Source: Deltaproteobacteria bacterium HGW-Deltaproteobacteria-13
GTDB lineage: Bacteria; Desulfobacterota; Syntrophia; Syntrophales; Smithellaceae
Length of the DNA stretch: 64,000 bases
Direction: 5' to 3'
NCBI GenBank assembly: GCA_002840555.1
Contig: PHBJ01000013.1
Location: forward strand, 1 to 64,000
Shown here: positions 1-9,300 of the stretch, in pieces
Layout of the letters: each line of letters begins with the position of its first letter
How positions within the stretch are numbered: the stretch's first letter is position 1
Position numbers and translations under genes: made by a program
The notes under the pieces: generated by a model
What the model saw: only the letters and a program-made list of their open reading frames with translations
Told to the model about the DNA's origin: nothing
Database searches by the model: none

Positions 1-168
1 AAGCTTGAGTTTGAAAATATGCCCGATGATTTTAGAATTACTATTTCCGTCGGTGTCACGGAATACCAGGCCAGTGAAGAAATTCAGGAAGCGATAAACA
101 GGGCGGACACGGCGCTTTACAGAGCGAAGTTAAATGGCCGGGATAAGGTGGAATACGAACCGATGTAA
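1..168 (+). CDS. Diguanylate cyclase GGDEF domain, C-terminal end (partial)
   Basis: The reading frame is open from base 1 and stops with TAA at 166-168, giving the last 55 residues of a protein whose start lies outside the window. The visible residues contain ITISVGVTEY followed by a segment with INRADTALYRAK and NGRD, the usual end of a GGDEF domain that makes cyclic di-GMP from two GTP. The GGDEF signature itself is upstream of the window, so activity cannot be judged. The start and upstream domains are unknown. Confidence 0.85.
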   Translation, partial: KLEFENMPDDFRITISVGVTEYQASEEIQEAINRADTALYRAKLNGRDKVEYEPM

Positions 169-232
169 CTTTCACGGAAAGCGAAAGTCCGGCGTTGAAA
201 GCGTTTTTGATATACTCCAACTGTGTAAATTT

Positions 233-265
233 TTAATCCCGATAAGCGCCGCTTATCGGGATTAA
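233..265. terminator. Palindromic hairpin after the GGDEF gene
   Basis: Arms at 233-248 and 250-265 are perfect reverse complements (TTAATCCCGATAAGCG against its complement). It lies between the convergent GGDEF gene and the FmdB-like gene, so it probably ends transcription from both sides. There is no clean T-run on either side, so efficient intrinsic termination is uncertain. Confidence 0.45.
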
Positions 266-308
266 TTTGATCTGCAAGCTTCACTCTGTTTCTGAAGCTT
301 GGATTTCA

Positions 309-605
309 TTAATCGTCTGTGGAAGTTTTGGCGGCCGTTTTGGAAACTTCAGTTTTCGCGGTTTCTTTGGCCGTGGAACTTTCGCTTGTTTCTGATTTTT
401 CTTTCCTGGCAGTGGTTGAAGGTTTCTTTCCTTTATAATCTGTCACGTACCATCCTGACCCTTTCAGACTGAAAGAGGACAGGGAAACCATTTTGTTCAC
501 CTTGCCTTTGCAAAACTTGCAGCTTTTTAATTCCGGATCGGAAATCCCCTGAAACGCTTCAAATTGTTTGCCGCATTTACGGCATTGATATTCATAAATA
601 GGCAT
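309..605 (-). CDS. FmdB-family zinc-ribbon protein
   Basis: A 98-residue protein starting MPIYEYQCRKCG. Two CxxC pairs (C8/C11 and C29/C32) form the zinc ribbon of the FmdB family, which is named after a regulator of formamidase genes; for most members the role is unproven. The C-terminal third is low-complexity and rich in Ser, Thr, Lys and Ala, as is common in deltaproteobacterial members. A GGAGG ribosome site sits about a dozen bases before the ATG. The metalloprotein-like gene upstream at 638-1153 is on the same strand with a 32 bp gap, so the two may be cotranscribed. Family call sure, function unknown. Confidence 0.88.
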   Translation of the reverse strand: MPIYEYQCRKCGKQFEAFQGISDPELKSCKFCKGKVNKMVSLSSFSLKGSGWYVTDYKGKKPSTTARKEKSETSESSTAKETAKTEVSKTAAKTSTDD

Positions 606-637
606 ACTAAAAAATTTACCTCCACTAAATGGATCAA

Positions 638-1153
638 TTAAAAATTACTGCTAAAGCAGTCTAAAACTATTTCCAAATCATGGCCTTTGACAGGCTGCAG
701 AGCGGCTCTGGTCAAATTGTCCACGATCGATTCCTCTTTTTCTTTTTCTTCGCTGTCGGCGTTAAAATCGCTTTCGCCGCTGTTAAAACGCAAAACATGA
801 ATCAATTCATGCACCGCAATGTAAAGCATCAGAGGACTGAGCTTGATGAATGGATTTGCTCTTTGTACTGCGTCCAGAATGATATTGTCCTGCAGGCAAA
901 CCCTGTAAAAATCAAAATTATCCTCGCTGTTTCCCCCTAATCCTCCCGGTTTTTCGTAAGAATACTTGCAAAGATGAGCAAAAGCGCCCTCTTTGATTTC
1001 CTGCTCGTCCAGATAAGCGAGCGTCTTTACGTCATATTTATTTTTCTTAAACTGCCCCTCGCTCAATCTGAAGTGCCGCGATACCAGATTTTCGGCATCG
1101 TTAAAAGCCATTTTTGTCATGGGCATTTGTGCCGCACTAAAATAAAGAGGCAT
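638..1153 (-). CDS. Small HExxH putative metallopeptidase, hypothetical
   Basis: 171 residues with no signal peptide. Residues 115-119 read HELIH, the zinc-binding HExxH signature of gluzincin-type peptidases, within a predicted helix. About 22 residues later an acidic run ends in EESIVDNL, where a third ligand Glu could lie. The rest does not match a family I recognise. An AAGGAA ribosome site precedes the ATG. It is far shorter than classical metallopeptidases, so it may be a minimal-fold peptidase or a zinc protein without peptidase activity. It is probably cotranscribed with the FmdB-like gene downstream. Confidence 0.6.
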   Translation of the reverse strand: MPLYFSAAQMPMTKMAFNDAENLVSRHFRLSEGQFKKNKYDVKTLAYLDEQEIKEGAFAHLCKYSYEKPGGLGGNSEDNFDFYRVCLQDNIILDAVQRANPFIKLSPLMLYIAVHELIHVLRFNSGESDFNADSEEKEKEESIVDNLTRAALQPVKGHDLEIVLDCFSSNF

Positions 1154-1233
1154 AAAATCACCATTCCTTCAACTCAGACCTAATATATGCCTGAAGAGAA
1201 TCATTGTCAAGACAGGGTTAAAACTTCATGATA

Positions 1234-2016
1234 TTAGAAACTTATGGCTAGCCCCGCGTAGGGACCGTAAAAATCCATCTTGGCGTAGATATCGCTGACA
1301 TTGTCGATTTTTAAAGACATCGCCCGGTAACCGCCATGGATATTTAGAAAGGGAAAAGGAGTTACAGCGACATCCGCCATCGCGTCGTAAAAGAAGCTTC
1401 CGGAATAGCCCATGCCCACAAACTTTGCCCGCGCTTCCAGAATGTTGGCAAGCAGTCCGATTTTAGCGCCGACGCCGATCATCGGAATCGGAACGTGGAT
1501 ATCTTCTCGATCATCGTTAACTGATCCTGTCGTCGTTGAACGCATTCTTACTTCGCCATCGAAGTATTTAACCTTGCCGATAATTCCGATAGACAGGCCG
1601 GCGAGAATGTTCTTAAAGTTTAAAAGTTTATATTGATATTCAAGGTCAATCATGCTCGATTTCAATTCTGATTCAACGTAGGCGCTTGCATTATACGTTT
1701 TGCCATCAAATATGATATTCTTTTCTATATTTTTAGCTCCGGAAAAATTCACCTGTGAATAAGAAAGGGTTATTTCGTGGTCGCCGATTGCGAAAAAAGC
1801 TTCCACTCCCGGAAGATTTTCATTACCGACTCCCAAATCATCTTTTACGTTTATTTCCGTCCCGGCAACGCCGTCTTTATCCACGCGCAAATCGCCTTTG
1901 AAAGTGGGAATCCAATACTCGGCCTGCGCGCCGAATCCTAAAGCGGAAACTGACGGAGCATAAAAAATTGTAAACAAAATTAATGTACCCAGAGCGGCGA
2001 ATATTTTCCTTCTCAT
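1234..2016 (-). CDS. Outer-membrane beta-barrel protein
   Basis: The start was set at ATG 2016 because AAGGAGATTA lies directly upstream and the product then begins with a signal peptide (MRRKIFAALGTLILF, cleavage near VSALG). The mature ~240 residues show alternating hydrophobic and polar stretches, many aromatic residues and a final Phe (LAISF), the hallmarks of an outer-membrane barrel assembled by BamA. A longer frame reaches 2292 but overlaps the divergent ddl gene and lacks a signal peptide. The specific function is unknown; it could be a small porin-like or structural barrel. Confidence 0.75.
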   Translation of the reverse strand: MRRKIFAALGTLILFTIFYAPSVSALGFGAQAEYWIPTFKGDLRVDKDGVAGTEINVKDDLGVGNENLPGVEAFFAIGDHEITLSYSQVNFSGAKNIEKNIIFDGKTYNASAYVESELKSSMIDLEYQYKLLNFKNILAGLSIGIIGKVKYFDGEVRMRSTTTGSVNDDREDIHVPIPMIGVGAKIGLLANILEARAKFVGMGYSGSFFYDAMADVAVTPFPFLNIHGGYRAMSLKIDNVSDIYAKMDFYGPYAGLAISF

Positions 2017-2137
2017 ACAGTAATCTCCTTGTCTGCGTTTCAGTCTTGAAATGGATGGGGAATGTATAAGTTTATTTTGAGGTTTTGTAAAGATGTTTAG
2101 CTTTGACGATAAACAAACCTTGAGAACCAAAATTAAA

Positions 2138-2167
2138 TTGACATCATTGCCGCGCAAGGCGTATATC
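2138..2167 (+). promoter_or_regulatory. Predicted sigma-70 promoter of the D-Ala-D-Ala ligase gene
   Basis: A perfect -35 box TTGACA at 2138-2143 is followed 18 bases later by TATATC at 2162-2167 (4 of 6 matches to the -10 box). The ddl start codon lies about 40 bases downstream. Confidence 0.5.
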
Positions 2168-2204
2168 CATTTAAAATAATACAACAAATAATTTGAGGAT
2201 GAAT

Positions 2205-3344
2205 ATGGCGCAAAAAACAGGTTTGAAAAAAACGGCAAAAATAAAGATAGGGGTTTTATACGGCGGCAGGTCGGGCGAGCATGATGTTTCACTTTGCTCC
2301 GCCGCGTCGGTTTTTTCCGCCCTTGACCGGAATAAATATGAAGTAACGGCCATAGGCATAGACAGAGACGGTCGCTGGTACGTGCAGGACAGACCTCAAA
2401 TTATTTCCGATAAAGATTTCGGCCGAAAAATGGCTTTAAAAAAGAAGGGCATGTGGCTGGTCAATCATTTTGAGCAGAAAAACAAACTGCATCTTTACGA
2501 TATCAAAAACAAAAATAAAGAAGTGGTGGTGGATGTTGTGATTCCCGTGCTTCATGGAACATTTGGTGAAGACGGCACTTTGCAGGGGCTTTTGGAACTG
2601 GCGATGGTGCCTTACGTTGGCGCGGATGTCACAGGCTCGGCAGTCGGCATGGATAAAGACATCGCCAAAAGACTGCTCAATGAGGCGGGTATTCCGGTGG
2701 TGCCTTCTGTGACTGTCAATAAGCAGCAATGGAAAGATAATTCGAAAATTATTATGAAAGACGCTCTGGCTGAACTTGGCCTGCCCGTTTTTGTCAAACC
2801 GGTTTGCACCGGCTCTTCCGTGGGAGTGAAAAAGGTAAAGAAAAAAGAGGCGCTCGCGGCCGCGATGAACTTTGCTTTTCAGTTCGACACGCGCGTGATG
2901 ATTGAGAAGGCGGTTGACTGCCGCGAAATCGAATGCGCTGTGCTGGGAAACGAAAATCCCGCCGGATCGGTTTTGGGAGAGATCATTCCCAAACACGAGT
3001 TTTATTCCTATGAAGCCAAATATATTGATCCGAACGGCGCGGCCTTGAATATTCCCGCTCAAATCAATAAAGTCCTGTCCGGTAAAATCAGAAAGATTGC
3101 CGTCGAAGGATATATGGCGCTGGGCTGCACCTCCATGGCGCGGGTTGATTTCTTTCTCGATAAGAAAACCAATAAATTCTATCTCAACGAAATAAACACG
3201 CTGCCCGGTTTCACCAGCATCAGCATGTATCCCAAACTTTGGGAAGCCACCGGCCTCAAATACAGCGACCTTCTGGACAAGCTGATTGCGTTGGCGATTG
3301 ATCGGCATAAGAAGAGGCTGGAAATTAAGACGGAAGGCATTTAG
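2205..3344 (+). CDS. ddl: D-alanine--D-alanine ligase
   Basis: 379 residues. This ATP-grasp enzyme joins two D-alanines for the end of the peptidoglycan stem peptide in the cytoplasm. Family motifs visible include GGRSGEHDVSL near the N terminus, HGTFGEDGTLQGLLEL, the KPVCTGSSVGV ATP-grasp segment, and the C-terminal ARVDFFLD and NEINTLPGFT metal and substrate loops. ATG 2205 is preferred over 2199 because TGAGG at 2194-2198 is then six bases away. The alanine racemase gene, which supplies D-alanine, converges on it from the other side of a short membrane-protein gene. The length is normal for the family. Confidence 0.95.
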   Translation: MAQKTGLKKTAKIKIGVLYGGRSGEHDVSLCSAASVFSALDRNKYEVTAIGIDRDGRWYVQDRPQIISDKDFGRKMALKKKGMWLVNHFEQKNKLHLYDIKNKNKEVVVDVVIPVLHGTFGEDGTLQGLLELAMVPYVGADVTGSAVGMDKDIAKRLLNEAGIPVVPSVTVNKQQWKDNSKIIMKDALAELGLPVFVKPVCTGSSVGVKKVKKKEALAAAMNFAFQFDTRVMIEKAVDCREIECAVLGNENPAGSVLGEIIPKHEFYSYEAKYIDPNGAALNIPAQINKVLSGKIRKIAVEGYMALGCTSMARVDFFLDKKTNKFYLNEINTLPGFTSISMYPKLWEATGLKYSDLLDKLIALAIDRHKKRLEIKTEGI

Positions 3345-3408
3345 GGCCGTTGACCGGGAGCGCATTCCCACAGGGAGGCGCAATTAATATTTTTTCAGGA
3401 GGTGTAGC

Positions 3409-3600
3409 ATGAAACGACCAGCGTCATTAGTTGCAGCGATTTTGTTTTTTTTGATGGCCATTGCTCAATTGTGCCGCTTCTTTTTGGAAATTGATATTGT
3501 TGCCGCGGGGATAGAGATTCCCGTCTGGCCCAGCGCGGCAGCCGCTGTGGTTCTCATTGCCCTGGGTGTCTGGTTATTAAAAGAAAGAAGTAGTCTTTAA
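3409..3600 (+). CDS. Small two-helix membrane protein
   Basis: 63 residues with two hydrophobic stretches (about residues 6-25 and 38-57) and a short basic tail ending KERSSL. AGGAGG lies a few bases before the ATG, which makes a real gene likely. I do not recognise a specific family. It lies 64 bp after ddl on the same strand and may be read through from it. Confidence 0.65.
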   Translation: MKRPASLVAAILFFLMAIAQLCRFFLEIDIVAAGIEIPVWPSAAAAVVLIALGVWLLKERSSL

Positions 3601-3602
3601 GT

Positions 3603-3706
3603 TGGTCATTCCGGCGAAGGCCGGAATCCAGAAGAATAATGGATCTCCGACAAGACCATTCGGGGATGACAGACGGGTGGACCCCGGCCTCCGCCGGGGT
3701 GACGAC
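3603..3706. repeat. Palindromic intergenic repeat, MITE-like
   Basis: Two inverted repeats in tandem: ATTCCGGC (3608-3615) with GCCGGAAT (3620-3627), and CCCCGGC (3682-3688) with GCCGGGG (3693-3699). The unit begins GGTCATTCC and ends GGGGTGAC, so its termini are complementary. Such GTCATTCC...TGAC elements are scattered through many proteobacterial genomes. The open frame across it (3602-3901) is not a gene. Confidence 0.7.
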
Positions 3707-3751
3707 TATGCTGGTAACTTGTCAAATGTCGTTACTATTCTTGAATTGTTA

Positions 3752-5704
3752 CTAGATGTCCCAGATAAATATCACCCCGCTTGTCGGGAAAATCCATTCT
3801 TTGCCGGATATCTTAATGTTGATGGATTTGCCTTTTCTTTCCGATATGGATGGCTGTGGGTGCCTTCCTGCAAAAAAGCTCTCTTCTCTTACATTCTTTA
3901 AATTTGCTTTTTCGAAATTGAAGTTAATATCCACGCCCCTTGTGGGATAAATAAGATAAACGGGGAAGATTTTATTGTCCTTGGCCTGCCAGGTGGCAAT
4001 TTCTATTTCAATTTTGACTTCGCTGTTTATCTTTTCTTTTAGTTTTTCAGAGCCGCACCAGACCTCAAAGCCGCGTTTCGTCCTTTTTGTTTCGATAATG
4101 GGAATGGTTTCGTTATCAATGCGCACACGTTCGACGGTGAAATCCCTTTCCAGCGACAAGGTGTTGCCGTCGCTTAAAAGCCAGCGGTATTCGCAGCGTG
4201 GATCTTCAAACAACGCGGCCAACTGTGCGTGATTAGAAGCACAACCGATCATGAAAATATTGTCACGGATTGTTTTTTTGTATTCGATATGCGTGCTGAC
4301 GCGGAAGTAATTTTGGGAATGTCCGGCGTCTTTCGTTTTCGATGCCTGCCCGATGGCAATATTGTAGCGGAAGCCGGAGCGCAATTCGAGCCGGCGGTCT
4401 TCCTTGCCGAAAAGGGTTTCAAACATTTCGTAATAGATGGCATTGCCCAGTTCTTCATCGCGAGCGCGCGTTTGCAGGCAGTGGCGGATAATATTGTCGA
4501 TACGGGAGATGGATTTTTCTTCATCCGGAATGAATATCCGCCTGAGCCGTGGTTCCACGGCGTTTGTTTTCCCTTTTTGCAGAAAAACACGCGGCGCTCT
4601 TTTTCCCAGAGCGCAGAGAACTTCATAGCTGATGGTTTTGGCCTTGGCGGCAATTTCATTGGCGCTGATGTATTCTTTGCCTTGCCTGCCCAAAAGAACA
4701 ACTTCATCACCAACCCTGCAGCCGGGGACGCCGGTAACATCAATTGTGCACAGATCCATCGAAACCCGCCCGACGATGGGCGCCCGTTTGCCTCTGATTA
4801 AAGCCTCGCCTTGATTGGAAAGAATAAAGCCGTAACCGTCCCCGTAACCGACCGGGATAGTCGCGATCCGTGTTCGTTTCCTGGTGATGTATGTACTGCC
4901 GTAGCCGATGCCGTAGCCTTCAGGGAAATCCTTCAATAAAACAATACTGGTTTTAAACGACATCACCGGGGAAAGCCTGGCTTTGGATTCATCATCCGGC
5001 GAAGGATAAATGCCGTAAGTCATAATTCCCGGACGCGCCATGTTCAATTGAAATTCGGGATAATTTAAAATCGCTCCGCTGTTTTCCATGTGATGGATAG
5101 GGATGGTGATGTTCAGGCGTTTAAGCCGGGTTAGCAAATCGTGAAACAAATTCCCTTGATTTTTATTGTAGGGAATAACGACTTCGCTGGAGGCAAAGTG
5201 GCTGAAAATTCCCTCCAGGCCGATGTTCGAAAGTCTGGATATTTCCATGATAAACTTCAACGCTTCGCTGTGTATGATTCCGCCGCGCCCCATGCCAGTA
5301 TCCACTTCGATATGGACAGGCAATTTACGGCCGGATTTACCCAGCGCGTTGTTGAGCTTTTTCGCGAAAGCCGCGTCTGAAACAGACGGAGTAAGGCTGT
5401 ATTTGATTATTTGTTCGATTTCGACGGCTGTTGACGGTCCTAGGATTACAATGGGCGCTTCGATGCCGCTTATTCTCAGTTGAACGCCTTCGTCGGCATT
5501 GGCCACCCCCAGCATCCGCGCGCCGTTCTTTAAGGCAACGTTGGAAATCTCAATGGCGCCGTGCCCGTAAGCGTCAGCCTTGACGACCTGCATGAAATCA
5601 ACTTTGGGCCCGATGAGTCTTTTTATTTCTTTGAGATTGCCGATAAAATTATCAAGATCGACTTCGACCCAGCTGCGATATTTTTGTTCCTTCTTTAATG
5701 GCAT
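3752..5704 (-). CDS. alr: Alanine racemase with a 267-residue C-terminal extension
   Basis: Residues 1-383 are a complete PLP-dependent alanine racemase, which converts L- to D-alanine for peptidoglycan: the PLP lysine is in VVKADAYGHGA, the second catalytic Tyr region in GIGYGSTYI, and GRVSMDLCTIDVT is the dimer-site signature. Normal family members stop near residue 370-380. Here the frame continues without a stop for 267 residues: a helical part (about 384-445) and then a beta-rich part with many aromatic and charged residues ending FIWDI. I do not recognise the extension. ATG 5704 was preferred to 5770 because it gives a normal N terminus, although neither has a strong ribosome site. It converges with ddl. 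Confidence 0.9.
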   Translation of the reverse strand: MPLKKEQKYRSWVEVDLDNFIGNLKEIKRLIGPKVDFMQVVKADAYGHGAIEISNVALKNGARMLGVANADEGVQLRISGIEAPIVILGPSTAVEIEQIIKYSLTPSVSDAAFAKKLNNALGKSGRKLPVHIEVDTGMGRGGIIHSEALKFIMEISRLSNIGLEGIFSHFASSEVVIPYNKNQGNLFHDLLTRLKRLNITIPIHHMENSGAILNYPEFQLNMARPGIMTYGIYPSPDDESKARLSPVMSFKTSIVLLKDFPEGYGIGYGSTYITRKRTRIATIPVGYGDGYGFILSNQGEALIRGKRAPIVGRVSMDLCTIDVTGVPGCRVGDEVVLLGRQGKEYISANEIAAKAKTISYEVLCALGKRAPRVFLQKGKTNAVEPRLRRIFIPDEEKSISRIDNIIRHCLQTRARDEELGNAIYYEMFETLFGKEDRRLELRSGFRYNIAIGQASKTKDAGHSQNYFRVSTHIEYKKTIRDNIFMIGCASNHAQLAALFEDPRCEYRWLLSDGNTLSLERDFTVERVRIDNETIPIIETKRTKRGFEVWCGSEKLKEKINSEVKIEIEIATWQAKDNKIFPVYLIYPTRGVDINFNFEKANLKNVREESFFAGRHPQPSISERKGKSINIKISGKEWIFPTSGVIFIWDI

Positions 5705-5858
5705 ATTCGAGGATACTATCAAATCACTAATGAAAGTCAAGGCGTCTATGTTTTTTATAAAAATCAGCAATTTAACTTGAAATTTAATTTTTTTTGATTA
5801 GAATGAAAAAAAATACCAGAGGGTGAACATTTAACCCCTCACAACGAGGAGGAGAAAA

Positions 5859-6158
5859 ATGTCGAGAGCAAAAGCTGGAGATGTTCTGAGTTGTGAAGTA
5901 TGTGGACTTGCCGTAATTGTTGACGAAGAGTGCGGTTGCGCAACGATTGACCTTATTTGCTGTGAAGAGCCGATGGTAAATATTGGTCCGGCAAAACCAA
6001 AGAAAATAAGTGCCGCGGCCGCGCCAAAGAAAAAAGCCGTAGTCAAGAAAGTAAAAGCGGCGCCGAAAAAAAAGCCGGCTGCAAAAAAGAAAGTTGTAAA
6101 AAAGGCAGCAAAAAAACCGGTGAAGAAAGCTGTAAAAAAACCGGCAAAAAAGAAATAA
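5859..6158 (+). CDS. Desulforedoxin-type iron domain fused to a histone-H1-like lysine tail
   Basis: 99 residues. Residues 1-45 carry the desulforedoxin / N-terminal desulfoferrodoxin pattern, CEVCG followed by LICCEEPM, whose four Cys bind one iron. Residues ~48-99 are almost only Lys, Ala, Pro and Val, in repeats such as KKAAKKPVKK, resembling bacterial histone-H1-like DNA-binding tails. There is no superoxide-reductase domain. AACGAGGAGG precedes the ATG and a strong terminator follows, so it is a single-gene unit. Inference: a small redox or iron protein anchored to nucleic acid, perhaps guarding the nucleoid from oxidants. Confidence 0.8.
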   Translation: MSRAKAGDVLSCEVCGLAVIVDEECGCATIDLICCEEPMVNIGPAKPKKISAAAAPKKKAVVKKVKAAPKKKPAAKKKVVKKAAKKPVKKAVKKPAKKK

Positions 6159-6184
6159 TTAAATTTTCGTAAGTAAAATCTTTG

Positions 6185-6234
6185 ACCCGAATAAAACCCC
6201 GCGCGCAGCGGGGCAGCATTCGGGTGCTTTTTTT
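6185..6234 (+). terminator. Intrinsic terminator of the desulforedoxin-H1 gene
   Basis: Outer arms ACCCGAAT (6185-6192) and ATTCGGGT (6218-6225) enclose an inner stem CCCCGC / GCGGGG. The hairpin is followed by a seven-base T-run. Confidence 0.85.
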
Positions 6235-6369
6235 ATCCCCGCCCAATACCCATCCAGTGTAAATGCGAGAAGAAACCATACCCGAGAAACCTTATTATTT
6301 CAGGCGAATAAGTTCTTAACTTGAAAATTTATACGAATTCTGATTAATCCTTTCTGAAAGGTTTCTCAT

Positions 6370-9300
6370 ATGGCAAATAAAAATATTCCAAATAAAAAAA
6401 GCGAGGATCTGGGCTCGTCCGCCCTCAAAGTTAATTTAGAAAGGACAGCCGCCACCATAGAAATTCCGGAAGAATACTCTCCGCTGCTTAAGATTGTGGA
6501 AAATCATTACGGTCTGCGGAAAAAGACCCGTGAACTTCTGATGGAGCTAAACCACCCATTCGTGAACTGGGAATATGTTCTGAAGGAACTGAAATCCGTT
6601 TCCATCGGGGACTTCTACGTTTACAATAATCATCAGGACGGCCTGTCCGCCCTTTCCATGATGCTGCGAATTTATTTCGACGTTATTAAGTCTTCATCAA
6701 GTAATGATGTTAAAGACAGCGCGATACATTATTTGTTCGATTATATCGATACGATACTTACGCAGAGCAACGAACTTCTTCCGAGAAACATGCCTCTCTT
6801 TCCGGAGATCATAAAATCACTGATGGATATTGTCGATGAGGATTCGATTATCTTCAGGAAATGTTCATCTTACCTCAAAAGAATCATCAAGAGCATTACA
6901 GAGAATAATCTGAACATCCAAGCTTCCCTGTTTGATCGTTTGGTCTATAAGATTTTTAAAATTACCTATCAATTCTGGCTGACCCAGCCTGATCCCTCCC
7001 TGTGGTTTGTGACAGGAGATGGAGAAACAGATGAATCCATTAACGCGTACAAACAATTAATCCAGCCCTTAAGCCACGGGCATCTCCAAACGCTGATCGA
7101 AAAACTGGAAGCCCGTCATCCGGACGCGCAACAAAAAAGCGGCGATAACATAAAAGGTTATCTGGATATGCCGGATTATTTTCAGATCGTAAACGGATAT
7201 TTGCTGGCCGCCGATCAACTGGAGAAATCCGAAGCTTTTCAGGGCCGCCAGCATCTGATAAAGTTGCGCTTCCTGTTTAACATCATGGATATTTCCAGTC
7301 TTTCTGATATTCATGCCAGCGCCCTGCGGGAAATCAATCATTCTTTAAATATGGTTTTTCAGGAAGAAAAGAAAGAAAACCTCAATGACATTGTGCGCAA
7401 GATATTCGGCTTCTTAAAAAGAAATAAATCCCAATATGAATTCAGCGTTGCGATTTTTGATTGTATTACCACCACGGCGAAGGAAGTTTTCGCGCAAAAC
7501 TGCCACCCCCTGGCAGATACGTTTATTGACGAATTGATTGCCTACGGTTTTCAATATCCTGAAATTAAAGGTTCAACCGAAGAATGGCAGGTCAGGGTCA
7601 ATCCGGCTCATATCATCAACATACGTGCCTGGCTCGAGATTATCGGGATGAAGCCCCGCTGGACGAAGAGATTGATTTCCGCTTTGATCATCAATTTGAA
7701 AATCGGAGGAATTTTTGTCCGCGATACAGACCTCATTCAGAAAAATATTTCCGCTCTGCTCAATACCGATATTGCCCCGGCATACAGCCTGATCAAACAG
7801 CTCCTTAGAATTTTTCCGGTCTACTTCAGCGAAATAGGCGCTGAAGGCGAGTTGAGGGATATTACCACCAAGGTTGATGAGCTTTCCGCCCGCAACGATA
7901 AGCTGGTGTACTTTTTCCGCAAGCAATCACACGTGGAGAGCAACAGTTTGCTCTTTAAATTTATTGAGGATATTTTTCAATACTGGAGTTCCGGGAATAA
8001 GGATTTTCTCCGCACGCATCTTCCCGATGAAGTTTATGAGCAGGTTGTGAGTTCCGGAGAATATTTCGACGGAATGCACAAAGCGTTTAAAAATTTCTTT
8101 TTAAAAGTTAATAATAACTCCCTGAAATTTCTCGAGTGGGACAAAGAAAAAGTTTGCCGGGAACTGAATCAGATCAAGGGGATTAATGAAAGAGACCAGG
8201 AACGGGTCAAAATCATGATCCGCATTTACCAGTTGATCTATAAGAAATATTATCCGCAGTTTATTGATTTGCTGAAAGATCTGGAATCCGCCAATGCCTT
8301 TCCCCGGGCCGATATTGTATCGTTGAAGCGCGCTCTGAGCACTAAGAATTACTACCGCAGCATTACGATTATCTTAAAATTTACATCCATATTGAAAGAA
8401 ACAATTCTTTCTCCCAAGAAAACGCAGTTTTATGAAAACATATATTACAAGAGGCACATCGCGGCGGGTATCCCTTCAATGTACGGAACCTACTACGAGA
8501 AGAAATTTGAAGCTGTCGGCTTGTCTTTGAGACTGGAGAGCCTGGGCACGATGCTTTTTGAAGAATTGGGCCAATCCCTGAATCTCAAATTTATTACCAA
8601 GCACACCATCTCCAAGATTCATACCTACCTGTGGCTCTATGTCAGCGCTCTGGAAATTGAAGGTATTGCCACGGAAGGGCTCGCGGCGAAGGTCAAATAC
8701 GTGACGAACGCCTTGCCCGTAAAGCAGTTTTCCATCGATCAGTTCGTGGATATATTCCGTTTTATTTCCAAGGATATTCAGGACATCATCCGTAATTATT
8801 ACATTGATATTCACAGTTTGAATCTGCCTGTTATTATCGGGCAGATTTATCAGCAAAACACTGAAACCGACAAGGAATCCGGACATAAAAAAAATGAAAA
8901 ATTAGTCTATCAAAACTCGGAAAATTTTATCAGAGGAATAATATCCTCGGCCTTCGGTATTCAGGTGCTGGACAATTTTGTCAACACGGTTATCAAAACC
9001 CTGAACGCCGAGTCGGAAAAATTTAAAGACAACAAACAAATTCTCAAAGTGGTCATGGCTTATAATCCCGAACTGACCGTTTCATCCTTCTACAAAAAAA
9101 ACAAAAAACTGGATAATCAGATTCTTCTCGGCAACAAGGGATATTTTCTCAAAGAGCTGGTATCTTTTGGTTTCAATGTGCCTCCGGGGTTTATCATCAC
9201 CACGGAAGTATTCAGAGGATACGAAGCGGTCTACGGTTATAAATATATATTCAATGACCTCGCTGTCCGGGTCAATAAAGAGATAAAAAAACTGGAGAAG

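Noticed and set aside
2436-3383. Long minus-strand frame (315 codons) under the ddl gene
   Set aside because: Exact antisense of ddl; composition is that of a shadow frame (rich in His, Phe, Arg).
3602-3901. Open frame of 99 codons over the palindromic repeat
   Set aside because: It runs through the MITE-like repeat and into the racemase gene on the opposite strand; no ribosome site and no protein-like composition.
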